A stretch of 64,000 nucleotides of DNA from a bacterium UBP6_UBA1209 (GTDB lineage Bacteria > UBP6 > UBA1177), in the NCBI GenBank assembly GCA_002309575.1, contig DBXP01000004.1:65591-129590 (forward strand), read 5' to 3'. A program made the position numbers and the translations under genes. The notes beneath the pieces were generated by a model. It was given only the letters and a program-made list of their open reading frames with translations. It searched no databases and was not told the DNA's origin. Of the stretch, positions 8,870 to 17,948 are shown in pieces. Numbering within the stretch: the first letter of the stretch is position 1; each line of letters opens with the position of its first letter.

Positions 8870-11062
8870 ATGGCTAACTTGGTTTATCTGGTTCTTGTTG
8901 CCTCGGTTCTGGCACTCGCTTTCGCTTTCTTCTTCTTCAAGCAGATGATGAAAGAGGACGAGGGAACCGACCTTATGAAAAAGATTGCGGCTTATGTAAG
9001 ACGCGGTGCTATGGCTTATCTCAAGCAGCAGTACAAAGTCGTAACTATCGTTTTCTGTGTTCTGACGGTAATTTTTGCCGTAATGGCGATTTTCAAACTT
9101 CAGAACGGCATAGTCTGGTTCGCATTCCTGACAGGCGGTTTCTTCTCTGGTCTTGCCGGATTCTTCGGAATGAAAACAGCTACTTACGCTTCGGCTCGTA
9201 CGGCTAACGCAGCGAGAAAGAGCCTCAACAGCGGTCTTCAGGTCGCCTTCCGTTCGGGAGCTGTCATGGGTCTTGTCGTTGTCGGTCTTGCCCTGCTTGA
9301 CGTTTCGCTCTGGTTCATCGTTCTCAACAACACGGGACTTCTTGAACTTGTCGGCGCAAAGGCTGATCTGATAACGATCACGACTACGATGCTGACCTTC
9401 GGAATGGGTGCTTCGACTCAGGCTCTTTTTGCAAGAGTCGGCGGCGGTATCTACACGAAGGCTGCCGATGTCGGTGCTGACCTCGTCGGAAAGACTGAAT
9501 ACAACATTCCGGAAGACGACCCGCGCAACCCCGCTACGATCGCTGACAACGTTGGCGACAACGTAGGCGACGTTGCCGGAATGGGCGCAGACCTTTACGA
9601 ATCATACGCAGGCTCTATCCTTGCCACGATGGCTCTCGGCGCTGCGGCATTTAAGGGCGACATGCAGCTCAAGGCTGTTCTTGCTCCGATGATGATCGCG
9701 GCAATCGGCGTCCTTCTTTCGATCATCGGTATCTTCCTTGTCAAAACGAAGGAAAACGCGAGCATGAAGAACCTTCTTTCGGCTCTCAGCCGCGGCACCA
9801 ACACGGCTGCGGTACTTATCGCCGTTGCGACCTTCTGCATCTTCGCAGGACTCTTCGGAACAGCTGACAGCCGCTGGTGGCAGACTTCACTCTCCGTTGT
9901 TGTCGGACTTCTTGCCGGCGTGATCATCGGAAAATTCACCGAATACTATACCTCTCAGTCGTACAGACCGACTCAGAAGGTCGCTGAAAGCTCGACGACC
10001 GGACCTGCTACAGTCATTATCTCCGGTCTCGGTCTCGGAATGCTTTCGACTGCGATCCCGGTAGTTACGGTCGGTGTTGCGATCATCCTTTCATACCTCT
10101 GCGCAAACGGCTTTGAACTAGCATTCAACGCTGCAAACCTTTCGCAGGGCCTCTACGGAATCGGTATCGCGGCAGTCGGAATGCTTTCGACTCTCGGTAT
10201 CACACTTGCAACCGACGCTTACGGTCCTATCGCCGACAACGCAGGCGGAAACGCTGAGATGAGCGGTCTTGAACCCGAAGTCCGTCAGCGCACGGATGCC
10301 CTTGACGCTCTCGGCAACACGACGGCTGCAACCGGCAAAGGCTTTGCGATCGGCTCGGCTGCTCTTACCGCTCTTGCTCTTCTTGCTTCATACGTCGAGG
10401 AGATCAAAATCGCCCTCGTCCGTACAGGCGAAGCGCTTCCGAACGGTGTCGCAGCTGCAAACGCTACACTTATCAACTTCATGGAAGCATACAACGTCAA
10501 CCTTATGAACCCGATCGTTCTCGTCGGTGTTTTCATCGGCGCGATGATGGCGTTTGTTTTCTGCGGACTTACAATGAATGCGGTCGGCAGAGCAGCCCAG
10601 AAAATGGTTGAGGAAGTCCGCCGTCAGTTCAGCACGATCACCGGAATCCTTGAAGGCAAGGCTGAACCTGACTACGAGCGCTGTGTTGCTATTTCGACGA
10701 AAGGCGCTCAGCACGAGATGCTTCTTCCTTCGATCCTTGCGATCGTCGTTCCTGTCGTAACCGGTCTTGTTCTCGGTGTCGGCGGCGTCCTTGGTCTGCT
10801 CATCGGCGGTCTGTCGGCAGGATTCGTACTCGCGGTATTTATGGCGAATGCCGGCGGTGCGTGGGATAACGCGAAAAAATATGTCGAGGAGGGCAACCTC
10901 GGCGGCAAAGGATCCGACTGCCACAAGGCGACTGTTGTCGGCGACACGGTCGGCGATCCCTTCAAAGATACGTCAGGTCCGTCGCTCAACATTCTCATCA
11001 AGCTTATGAGCATGGTTTCGATCGTTATGGCGGGACTTACTGTCGCTTTCCACATTATGTAG
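8870..11062 (+). CDS. hppA: Membrane-bound pyrophosphatase, K+-dependent type, probably Na+-pumping
   Basis: Couples pyrophosphate hydrolysis to cation export across the inner membrane. The 730 residues are very hydrophobic, as expected for the 16-helix family. The substrate site is visible as DVGADLVGKTEY and DNVGDNVGDVAGMGADL, with a second Asp cluster near the C terminus (DTVGDPFKDTSGPS). GNTTAATGK at 482-490 has Ala486 and Gly489, where K+-independent enzymes have Lys and Thr, so this is the K+-dependent class. Glu244 in ADLYESY sits where Na+-pumping enzymes such as that of Thermotoga carry Glu. I therefore favour a Na+ or Na+/H+ pump; the ion is inferred. The ATG at 8870 follows GGAG. 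Confidence 0.93.
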   Translation: MANLVYLVLVASVLALAFAFFFFKQMMKEDEGTDLMKKIAAYVRRGAMAYLKQQYKVVTIVFCVLTVIFAVMAIFKLQNGIVWFAFLTGGFFSGLAGFFGMKTATYASARTANAARKSLNSGLQVAFRSGAVMGLVVVGLALLDVSLWFIVLNNTGLLELVGAKADLITITTTMLTFGMGASTQALFARVGGGIYTKAADVGADLVGKTEYNIPEDDPRNPATIADNVGDNVGDVAGMGADLYESYAGSILATMALGAAAFKGDMQLKAVLAPMMIAAIGVLLSIIGIFLVKTKENASMKNLLSALSRGTNTAAVLIAVATFCIFAGLFGTADSRWWQTSLSVVVGLLAGVIIGKFTEYYTSQSYRPTQKVAESSTTGPATVIISGLGLGMLSTAIPVVTVGVAIILSYLCANGFELAFNAANLSQGLYGIGIAAVGMLSTLGITLATDAYGPIADNAGGNAEMSGLEPEVRQRTDALDALGNTTAATGKGFAIGSAALTALALLASYVEEIKIALVRTGEALPNGVAAANATLINFMEAYNVNLMNPIVLVGVFIGAMMAFVFCGLTMNAVGRAAQKMVEEVRRQFSTITGILEGKAEPDYERCVAISTKGAQHEMLLPSILAIVVPVVTGLVLGVGGVLGLLIGGLSAGFVLAVFMANAGGAWDNAKKYVEEGNLGGKGSDCHKATVVGDTVGDPFKDTSGPSLNILIKLMSMVSIVMAGLTVAFHIM

Positions 11063-11089
11063 TTAATTTCACCTCGGAATTTCTCCCCG

Positions 11090-14005
11090 ATGTCTGTGAT
11101 AATCCAGCTTTCAGATCTGGTCGTATCCGACGGTTATCTGGAGGGCTGCGCCCTGCAGGACAACAAATCGACAATGATTTTGTCGGTCACGCCCAAAGGT
11201 GTAAACACTGAAATCAAGGCATCGGTGGAGGGATCCGAGGTGACGATTCTTGTCGATCCGTCGGGATCACTGCTCGATTCAGCCTGCACGGCCGGTTGTA
11301 GCGGGATATGCGCTCACGTTGTCGCTGCGGCCCTGCTTTATAACAGGATCACTCTCGACAACACCGATATTTCGGAGCAGCTTTCGAAGTTCACGGTCAA
11401 GACCGATTCCCGGAAGGCTGCATTCCCGTGCAGGATCAGGATCGACCGCCACAACCATATCCAGATAGAAAAAAAGGATAGCGATTATCATATCGACTCG
11501 CTCCTGGCACAGCTAGGCAGCAGAGGGTTCGCTACGGTGGTCGGGCTCTTCCCGGAGAACTTCACTTTCGGTCAGCTGCCGCTTTACCGCTCGGCTGAAC
11601 CTCTGATCCTGGCCTATACCCTGACCTCGGCTGACGTCAGCTTCTCGCTCCCCAACAACGTTGTTTACTTCGACAAGGAGGGGGTCGCGGTCGACACCGA
11701 GAGCGGTGCTGTCTGGGCCTTCTCTTCGGCGGTCAACGAGACGCTTTCGACGATTCTTTCTGTCGCCGTCGGCTATTCGCAGCGCGATGACCTTATCACT
11801 GCGATATCCAAACTGGGCGAGGGGCTGAATCCGGACGTTATCCTCAGCGGAGCGCTCAACCTTGAAAAGATCGTGCTCGACGAGGATGCCGATATCGTCT
11901 TTAAAACAACGATGAAGGACGGCAAGATCTTCCTCAGGATCTTCCTCAACAACGACGAGACTTCGATAGAATTTCATCCGCGGAAGAAGAACTTCGACCA
12001 GATCTATCCGCTGAACGGCAGGATCTACTCCCTTGCGCCGAAACTTGTCGCGAACCTTCGGGCGGCACTTGCCGAGTCCGGATTCAGACAGTTCCAGAAC
12101 CAGTATGTCGCGCCGATGTCGAGTTATTCGGCTATCTCAGCCCCCGAGAGTCCGCTCAACAGGATCGGTATTCTCGAAAACGAGCAGGAGATCCGCACGC
12201 TCCGGATCCCTGGCAACGCTGCGGACGAGTCGGAGATAATCCTCGATGTCAACGCGGACGAACAGTGGTTTTCCTTCAACATCAAGCTGCCTCATTTTTC
12301 GGAATTTATCTCCTCGACAGAGCTCATCGAAGCTGTCAACCAGTTTGAAAGCGGCATCAGCCGGCCGGTCGTATCGGATGTCAACGGTCATCCTATGATC
12401 CTCGAGAACAGCGAAGACTTTCTGACCAGGATTTCCTCGCTTATCGACAGCAGCGCAATGTTCAAAAACAACGACAGGATCGCAGTCGCGCACCTTGTGA
12501 AGCTGCTCAAAAGCAAGAACAAGAAGAGTCTCAGAAGTTTTGTCGGACCTAAGGGCAGCAAGGAGAAGTATCTTGCTATTTTCGACGCTCTTTCTCACGG
12601 CGTCCTGCCGGAGCTGGAGCCTGTCGACTTCAGCCGTGTCCCGCTTCGCAAGTATCAGTTTGACGGGTTCAAGTGGTTGTCTTTATTGAAGGTTTTGGGA
12701 TTGGGCGGCATTCTTGCCGATGAGATGGGTCTGGGAAAAACGCTCCAGTCGCTTGCCATGATCAAAGCTGAAAAAGGGGATCTTCCGTCTATAGTCATCT
12801 GTCCTAAAACTCTTGTCTGGAGCTGGGATCACGAGATCGAGAAGTTCTTCTCCGACATGAAGCGCGTCGTTATCGATTCGCTTAAGCCGGAGGAGCGCAT
12901 TGAAAAGTGGCGGAGCACCCAGCGCGAGCTGATCATAACCTCCTACTCGGTTGTTGTGAACGATTTCGCATACTTAAAGGACAAAAATTTTGAAACGGTC
13001 ATCGTAGATGAGGCTCAGCACATCAAAAACGACTCGACCAAGCGCTTCAAGGCGATAAGCGCTCTCAAAGCGAAGCACCGTTTCGCCCTTACTGGAACGC
13101 CGCTCGAAAACCATATCCGCGACCTTTGGAGTATTTTCCAGTTCGTGATGCCTGGACTTTTGGGGACCAAGCAGCTGATCGACAAGGCCGAGAAAAATAA
13201 CGACAGCGACGAGCTCCGCACCCTCAGATCGGTCACATCGCCGTTTATACTGAGGCGTCTGAAGAGCGAGATTTTAAGCGAGCTGCCTGAGCTTATCGTG
13301 AAGGAGTATCCTGTCGAGATGACGCCGAAACAGAAGGAGATCTATCTTTCGGTCCTCCTTCGCGGACGTGCAGATTACCTGGAAAGAGGCTCAGCTCTCA
13401 ACAAGATCGAGATCCTTGCGATCCTTTCGAACCTGCGTCTTGCGGCGGATCACCCTGCGCTTGTCTCGCAAACCGAAAACGCACCCGAATTTTCCGGAAA
13501 GATCGCGGCTATTCTCGAGCTTTGCGAGGATATCTTCTCGGGGGGCGGCAGAGTCCTGATCTTCAGTCAGTATGTAAAGATGCTGCGTATCATAGAAAAC
13601 GCCTTTACATCCAGCGGGATAGAATATTTTTACATGGACGGGGACACCCGAGACAGAATGCCGCTTGTCGACCGTTTCAATGCCGGGGAACGCGATGCAT
13701 TTCTGCTCAGTCTCAAGGTCGGCGGAGTCGGCTTGAACCTTACCGGCGCGGATCACATCATCATCGTCGATCCATGGTGGAATCCGGCTGTTGAGGAGCA
13801 GGCATGGTCGCGGGCTCACAGGATCGGTCAGAAAAAGAAGGTTATCGTCAACAAGCTCTATTCAAAAGGAACAATTGAAGAAAAAATTCTAGATCTGCAC
13901 AAAAAGAAGAGGGGAATGGTCGATTTCTTCCTCTCGAACAGCATGAAGGAGCCTACGGAGGATTTCGTGAAGCTGATCGCAGATCTTGAACTTGCAGTAA
14001 AATAG
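11090..14005 (+). CDS. SNF2-family DNA helicase with N-terminal SWIM-like zinc finger
   Basis: Double-stranded-DNA translocase of the bacterial Rapid/SNF2 type, probably acting on DNA-bound proteins or in repair. A SWIM-like finger (Cys66, Cys70, Cys74, His76) opens the protein and a long middle domain of unknown fold covers about 100-500. The SNF2_N motor begins with GGILADEMGLGKT (Lys about 548), then VDEAQHIKN and LTGTPLENHIRDLW. The C-terminal helicase half has SLKVGGVGLNLTGA and WNPAVEEQAWSRAHRIGQ. It stands alone: no methyltransferase, restriction gene or phage-defence partner is adjacent, so I do not call it a defence gene. No strong ribosome binding site precedes the ATG, and the true start could differ slightly. 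Confidence 0.88.
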   Translation: MSVIIQLSDLVVSDGYLEGCALQDNKSTMILSVTPKGVNTEIKASVEGSEVTILVDPSGSLLDSACTAGCSGICAHVVAAALLYNRITLDNTDISEQLSKFTVKTDSRKAAFPCRIRIDRHNHIQIEKKDSDYHIDSLLAQLGSRGFATVVGLFPENFTFGQLPLYRSAEPLILAYTLTSADVSFSLPNNVVYFDKEGVAVDTESGAVWAFSSAVNETLSTILSVAVGYSQRDDLITAISKLGEGLNPDVILSGALNLEKIVLDEDADIVFKTTMKDGKIFLRIFLNNDETSIEFHPRKKNFDQIYPLNGRIYSLAPKLVANLRAALAESGFRQFQNQYVAPMSSYSAISAPESPLNRIGILENEQEIRTLRIPGNAADESEIILDVNADEQWFSFNIKLPHFSEFISSTELIEAVNQFESGISRPVVSDVNGHPMILENSEDFLTRISSLIDSSAMFKNNDRIAVAHLVKLLKSKNKKSLRSFVGPKGSKEKYLAIFDALSHGVLPELEPVDFSRVPLRKYQFDGFKWLSLLKVLGLGGILADEMGLGKTLQSLAMIKAEKGDLPSIVICPKTLVWSWDHEIEKFFSDMKRVVIDSLKPEERIEKWRSTQRELIITSYSVVVNDFAYLKDKNFETVIVDEAQHIKNDSTKRFKAISALKAKHRFALTGTPLENHIRDLWSIFQFVMPGLLGTKQLIDKAEKNNDSDELRTLRSVTSPFILRRLKSEILSELPELIVKEYPVEMTPKQKEIYLSVLLRGRADYLERGSALNKIEILAILSNLRLAADHPALVSQTENAPEFSGKIAAILELCEDIFSGGGRVLIFSQYVKMLRIIENAFTSSGIEYFYMDGDTRDRMPLVDRFNAGERDAFLLSLKVGGVGLNLTGADHIIIVDPWWNPAVEEQAWSRAHRIGQKKKVIVNKLYSKGTIEEKILDLHKKKRGMVDFFLSNSMKEPTEDFVKLIADLELAVK

Positions 14006-14014
14006 GGGACTTGC

Positions 14015-14410
14015 ATGAATTTTTCGCAGAAAATCAAAAAGGCGCTATTTAAGACGAAGCGCGGTCTTTACGGCATGATTTTGACAGTTATCTCTGTTCT
14101 CGCACTGGTCGGGCTCAGCTTCGCGGCGGACAATGCACGAGCGGAATACGAGTCGCTCAAGGCTGATGGCTGTTTCACGGATGACGAGTCCTGGAAGCAG
14201 TTAGACAAAGAGGAGCAGGCGAGGAGGACGACCAAGGAGTTCACGCGGCGCTGCATGGCGGCTTCGAACAACATGGCGCAGGTAGAGTTCGGACCCAAAA
14301 TCTTCGGTCTGCTGCTTTTTGTAGGTCTGATCCTTACCGCAGGTTCGCTTATTGATATCAAAAGCAGTTCTGAAAAGGCAATGGAGGAGTTCGAAAAGGA
14401 TGATAATTAA
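14015..14410 (+). CDS. Small two-helix membrane protein of unknown function
   Basis: 131 residues with a membrane segment near 20-42 (GMILTVISVLALVGLSF) and another near 94-112 (IFGLLLFVGLILTAGSL), flanking a polar loop with two Cys residues (CFTDDE and RRCMA) that could form a disulfide if the loop is periplasmic. I do not recognise a family. It starts ten bases after the helicase, and its 3' end overlaps the carbonic-anhydrase-like gene by 11 bases, so the three are probably cotranscribed. Confidence 0.7.
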   Translation: MNFSQKIKKALFKTKRGLYGMILTVISVLALVGLSFAADNARAEYESLKADGCFTDDESWKQLDKEEQARRTTKEFTRRCMAASNNMAQVEFGPKIFGLLLFVGLILTAGSLIDIKSSSEKAMEEFEKDDN

Positions 14411-14987
14411 CTATCTCGACAAAATCCCGACAATCGACGAACGTGCCTATATCTTCAAAAATGCGACAGTTATAGGCGATGTTACGCTCGAAGCGGAGTG
14501 CAATATCTGGTTCGGGGCGGTCGTCCGCGGCGATGTAAACTCGATTTTCATCGGTGCCCGCACCAATATTCAGGACAACGCGACGATTCACGTTACGACA
14601 GCGCTTTATCCGACTTCGATAGGCCGCGGCGTAACGGTAGGTCACAACGCCGTGATTCACGGCTCTACAGTCGGTGACAACTCGCTCATCGGCATGGGAG
14701 CTGTGATTCTTGACGGCTGTAAAATCGGTAAAAATTCGATAGTTGCGGCAAATTCGCTGCTTCGCGGCGGCACGGAGGTGCCGGACGGTGTGCTTTTTGC
14801 AGGCAATCCGGCCAAATTGAAACGCGAGCTTACCGAAGAAGAGATCGCCGGATTGAAAAAATCGGCAGACAACTATGTAAGATATGCGGGTAACTATTTG
14901 ACAACAGCCGCTGAATCTATATATTCAGATGTTTTTATAAAGGAGATTTTGAACAACTTGAGAACTAATATCGGGGGCATTAAATGA
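14400..14987 (+). CDS. Gamma-carbonic anhydrase-like hexapeptide-repeat protein
   Basis: A left-handed beta-helix trimer of the YrdA/PaaY/CaiE family. Three metal-binding His are present in the usual pattern (IHV and GHNAVIHG), so it could bind zinc or iron and act as a carbonic anhydrase, though many members have no proven activity. The chosen ATG at 14400 overlaps the previous gene and follows GGAGGAG and AAAGG; the longer in-frame start at 14352 would add a basic tail inside the upstream gene. The resulting 195 residues match the family length. Its stop overlaps the next start by four bases (ATGA). Confidence 0.85.
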   Translation: MIINYLDKIPTIDERAYIFKNATVIGDVTLEAECNIWFGAVVRGDVNSIFIGARTNIQDNATIHVTTALYPTSIGRGVTVGHNAVIHGSTVGDNSLIGMGAVILDGCKIGKNSIVAANSLLRGGTEVPDGVLFAGNPAKLKRELTEEEIAGLKKSADNYVRYAGNYLTTAAESIYSDVFIKEILNNLRTNIGGIK

Positions 14988-16555
14988 AGAAATTGTTCAT
15001 CGCAACTCTTTTGTTCGTTTCGTTTTTCTCGCTTTCCGCGCTGGTAAACGACAACAAGGATCGTCTTTTGACCGTTATCTACACGAACGACGGTCACGGA
15101 ATGGCTTGGAGCTTCGACGAGCCGGAAAATCCGAAAATCGGCGGTCTGGCAGCTCAGAAGACACTCGTTGACAGGATCCGTGCTGAGGTTCAGGGCAAAG
15201 GCGGAGATGTTTTGGTTCTCAGCGGCGGAGATATCACTCTCGGCGACCCGAGAAGTAATGTCTGCAAAAATATGCCGATGATCCATGGAATGAATCTTAT
15301 CGGTTACGACGCAATGGCTATCGGCAACCACGAGTTCGATTTCGGATTCGAGGCTTTCAACAATATGCAGAAAGAGGCTAAGTTCGACTTTTTGACAGCT
15401 AATATCTACAAAGAGGGCGGAACGCAGTCGGTCGGCAAGGAGTATGTCGAAAAGAAGCTCAGCAGCGGTCTTTCGGTTGCGATCCTCGGCGTCACCACGA
15501 TGGAGAGCCAGAACATTTCAACTCAGGGTCTGGCTGGCAACATCACGATGACCGATCCTGTAGAGGCTGCCAAATTCAGAGTTCCGCTTCTTAAAAAGAA
15601 AAACGATCTTGTTATCGTTGTCAGTCACCTCGGCTACTACGACACGGACCGCAGCTTCGACGGTTTCTACGGAGACAACTACCTCCCGAAGGCTGTCCAG
15701 GGGATCGATCTTATCGTCGGCGGCCACACGAGCAGACAGCTTGAGAGCCCTGTAAAAGTCAACGATACCTACATCGTTCAGACCGGCGGAATGGGCAAAT
15801 GGGTAGGACGTATCGACTTCTACCTCCAGGGCAGCAAAATTGTAAAGACAGAATACAAGATGTACCCGATCAACCTCAAGGAGAAGAAGGTCAAAGAGGG
15901 CAACAAGGTCACATACGGCTTCGTTGACGAGGAGATCCCCGAAGACAAGGCTATGCTCAATATGCTGAACGGTTTCAAATGCGAATTCTCGACGAAGCAG
16001 ATCGGCAAGCTTGACAGAGACCTTATCGGCGGAGACATCGCAAGGAGCGGAGAGATCGAGCTCGGCGACATCATCACTGATATCATGCGTGAGAAGACCG
16101 GTACCGAAATCGCTTTTATGAATGCGGGAAGTATCCGTCAGGGCCTTACGAAGGGCCCCATCACCGAAAAGGATATCTACAGCGTCTTCCCCTTTAACGA
16201 TACGGTTTACGTTGCAGAGCTTACCGGCCAGCAGATCCAGGAGGTCCTTGATTACTTCTCTGAGAGCGGAACCGGTGTCGGCGGATTCCTTCAGGTCTCC
16301 GGTATCGAGATGAAGGTTTTCAAAGGCACGGCACTTGAGATCAAGGTCGGCGGAAAACCTCTCGACAAGAAAAGAAAATATAAAGTTTCGTTCAATTCGT
16401 TTATCGCAAACGGCGGTGACGGATATTCGATGCTGAGAGATCTCAAATCCAAAAAAGATACAGCGTACCTCGTTGCAACGCTTCTGATCGACCACGTCAC
16501 GGTAAAAGGCACCTTTGAAAAGACGACGGGAAACCGTTTAAAAGTTGTAAAATAA
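14984..16555 (+). CDS. Exported 5'-nucleotidase / UshA-family metallophosphoesterase
   Basis: A signal peptide (residues 1-20, ending SLSAL) sends this enzyme to the periplasm, where the family hydrolyses nucleotides, UDP-sugars or cyclic phosphates. The calcineurin-like metal site is complete: IYTNDGHG (Gly-His pair with Asp), LSGGDITLG, GNHEFDFG, VVSHLGY and VGGHTS. The C-terminal 5'-nucleotidase domain contains MNAGSIRQG and FPFNDTVYVAELTG, which form the substrate pocket in UshA. At 523 residues it is the normal length. A PfkB-type nucleoside or sugar kinase gene follows, which fits a salvage role. Confidence 0.88.
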   Translation: MKKLFIATLLFVSFFSLSALVNDNKDRLLTVIYTNDGHGMAWSFDEPENPKIGGLAAQKTLVDRIRAEVQGKGGDVLVLSGGDITLGDPRSNVCKNMPMIHGMNLIGYDAMAIGNHEFDFGFEAFNNMQKEAKFDFLTANIYKEGGTQSVGKEYVEKKLSSGLSVAILGVTTMESQNISTQGLAGNITMTDPVEAAKFRVPLLKKKNDLVIVVSHLGYYDTDRSFDGFYGDNYLPKAVQGIDLIVGGHTSRQLESPVKVNDTYIVQTGGMGKWVGRIDFYLQGSKIVKTEYKMYPINLKEKKVKEGNKVTYGFVDEEIPEDKAMLNMLNGFKCEFSTKQIGKLDRDLIGGDIARSGEIELGDIITDIMREKTGTEIAFMNAGSIRQGLTKGPITEKDIYSVFPFNDTVYVAELTGQQIQEVLDYFSESGTGVGGFLQVSGIEMKVFKGTALEIKVGGKPLDKKRKYKVSFNSFIANGGDGYSMLRDLKSKKDTAYLVATLLIDHVTVKGTFEKTTGNRLKVVK

Positions 16556-16597
16556 TCTCCGTTTGACCTCTTCAACACCAAATCTTCGGGAAATACC

Positions 16598-17572
16598 ATG
16601 AAAAAAGTTCTAGGAATGGGGAATGCTCTCGTAGATATTCTAGTCTCGCTTCCCGATGAGTCCGCGCTTGCACAGCTTGGGCTTGCGAAGGGCAGCATGC
16701 AGCTTGTCGATGCCAGTTTCAGCGAGAGAGTCCTGAGCCGGATGATCGGTTTCAACATGGTCCAGCAGAGCGGCGGAAGCGCTTCGAACACTGTTCACGG
16801 ACTATCCGCTCTCGGTGTTCCCTGCTCGTTTGTAGGCAAGGTCGGCGATGACGAATTCGGCACCGTTTTTGAGAGAAACATGGTGGCTCACGGGGTCTTG
16901 CCGCACCTTTTTCACGGCGAGCTTCCCACCGGAAGGGCGATCGCTTTGATTTCACCCGATTCCGAACGTACTTTCGCGACCTATCTCGGTTCCGCCGTAA
17001 CTTTGACCGCAGATGAACTTTCGGCAGACCTTTTCAGGGGCTTCGACCTTTTTCATGTCGAGGGCTATCTCACGCAGGATCACTGTCTTATCGAGCGCTC
17101 TCTCCAGCTTGCGCACGAGCTCGGGCTTATGATCTCCTTTGATTTGGCGAGTTTCAATGTCGTGGCTGAAAATCTCGGCTTTCTTCAGGAAATGGTCGCG
17201 CAGTATGTCGATATCCTCTTCGCAAACGAGGAGGAGGCGCGCTCCTTTACCGGGCTCGAGGCAAGGCAGGCTGTCGAAAATATCGGCAGGCTCTGCGAAT
17301 GCGCCGTTGTAAAGACCGGCAGGAACGGGTCGCTCATAGCAAATGACGGCAATATAATCGAAGTCCCGGCGAAAACGGTCAGACCGGTTGACACGACCGG
17401 TGCCGGGGATCTCTACGCGGCTGGTTTTCTTTACGGCTTCGTGAACGGGATGCCTCTCGAAAAATGCGGACGGATCGGTACGATCGCGGCTTCGAGCGTT
17501 ATTGAAATTATAGGCGCCAAGCTTCCGGCGGAAAGGTGGTCAACAATAAAAGAGGAGATCTCCAGGATATGA
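16598..17572 (+). CDS. PfkB-family kinase, probably adenosine kinase
   Basis: 324 residues of the ribokinase/PfkB fold. The N-terminal sugar-binding signature is QSGGSASNTVHGLSALG. The C-terminal signature DTTGAGDLYAAGF carries the catalytic Asp and the anion hole. The opening GNALVDILV and the spacing of the lid resemble bacterial adenosine-kinase-like proteins more than fructokinase or ribokinase. The neighbour upstream is a 5'-nucleotidase-like enzyme that would release nucleosides, which agrees with adenosine salvage. The exact substrate cannot be read from the sequence. Its stop overlaps the start of the next gene. Confidence 0.8.
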   Translation: MKKVLGMGNALVDILVSLPDESALAQLGLAKGSMQLVDASFSERVLSRMIGFNMVQQSGGSASNTVHGLSALGVPCSFVGKVGDDEFGTVFERNMVAHGVLPHLFHGELPTGRAIALISPDSERTFATYLGSAVTLTADELSADLFRGFDLFHVEGYLTQDHCLIERSLQLAHELGLMISFDLASFNVVAENLGFLQEMVAQYVDILFANEEEARSFTGLEARQAVENIGRLCECAVVKTGRNGSLIANDGNIIEVPAKTVRPVDTTGAGDLYAAGFLYGFVNGMPLEKCGRIGTIAASSVIEIIGAKLPAERWSTIKEEISRI

Positions 17573-17934
17573 ATATTTATATAGTTTTCCTGATCCTGGC
17601 GATAGTTTTCAATGCCGGAGCCAACATTTTTATGAAGGCGGGAGTAATGTCGGAACCGGTCAAACTTAGCGACGGAATAGTTCAGTTCGTCTTGAGTTAT
17701 CTGACCAACGTAAAGCTTATGCTTGGCATCCTTTTTTTCGGCATCGCACTTGTTTTTTACACGAAAGCGCTTGAAAAATTCAATCTTTCGATCGCCTATC
17801 CGACGATGACTTCGTGCGGTCTGCTGATCGTCACGCTCTGGTCGGTTTTTATGTTTAGTGAAAGGCTCAGTATGTTGCAGATATGCGGGCTTTTTCTTAT
17901 AGTCTGCGGACTTTGGCTGGTAAATTTTCACTGA
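17569..17934 (+). CDS. Small four-helix DMT-superfamily (EamA/SMR-like) membrane protein
   Basis: 121 residues with four membrane segments and the half-size EamA repeat ending in FLIVCGLWLVNF. Such proteins work as dimers exporting small metabolites or, in the ArnE/F-type branch, as lipid-linked sugar flippases. The Glu-14 hallmark of multidrug SMR proteins is not evident (the first helix reads FNAGANIFMKAG), which argues against simple drug efflux. The ATG at 17569 overlaps the kinase stop and follows GGAGATC; a longer in-frame start at 17536 would be inside the kinase. Confidence 0.75.
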   Translation: MNIYIVFLILAIVFNAGANIFMKAGVMSEPVKLSDGIVQFVLSYLTNVKLMLGILFFGIALVFYTKALEKFNLSIAYPTMTSCGLLIVTLWSVFMFSERLSMLQICGLFLIVCGLWLVNFH

Positions 17935-17948
17935 TTTTAGGAGGAGTT

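Noticed and set aside
11090..14005. SNF2 helicase considered as part of a phage-defence system
   Set aside because: No nuclease, methyltransferase or other defence partner is nearby and the flanking genes are metabolic.
15518..16495. Open frame of 325 codons on the minus strand opposite the 5'-nucleotidase gene
   Set aside because: Antisense shadow; no motif, and the sense gene has complete metal-site motifs.
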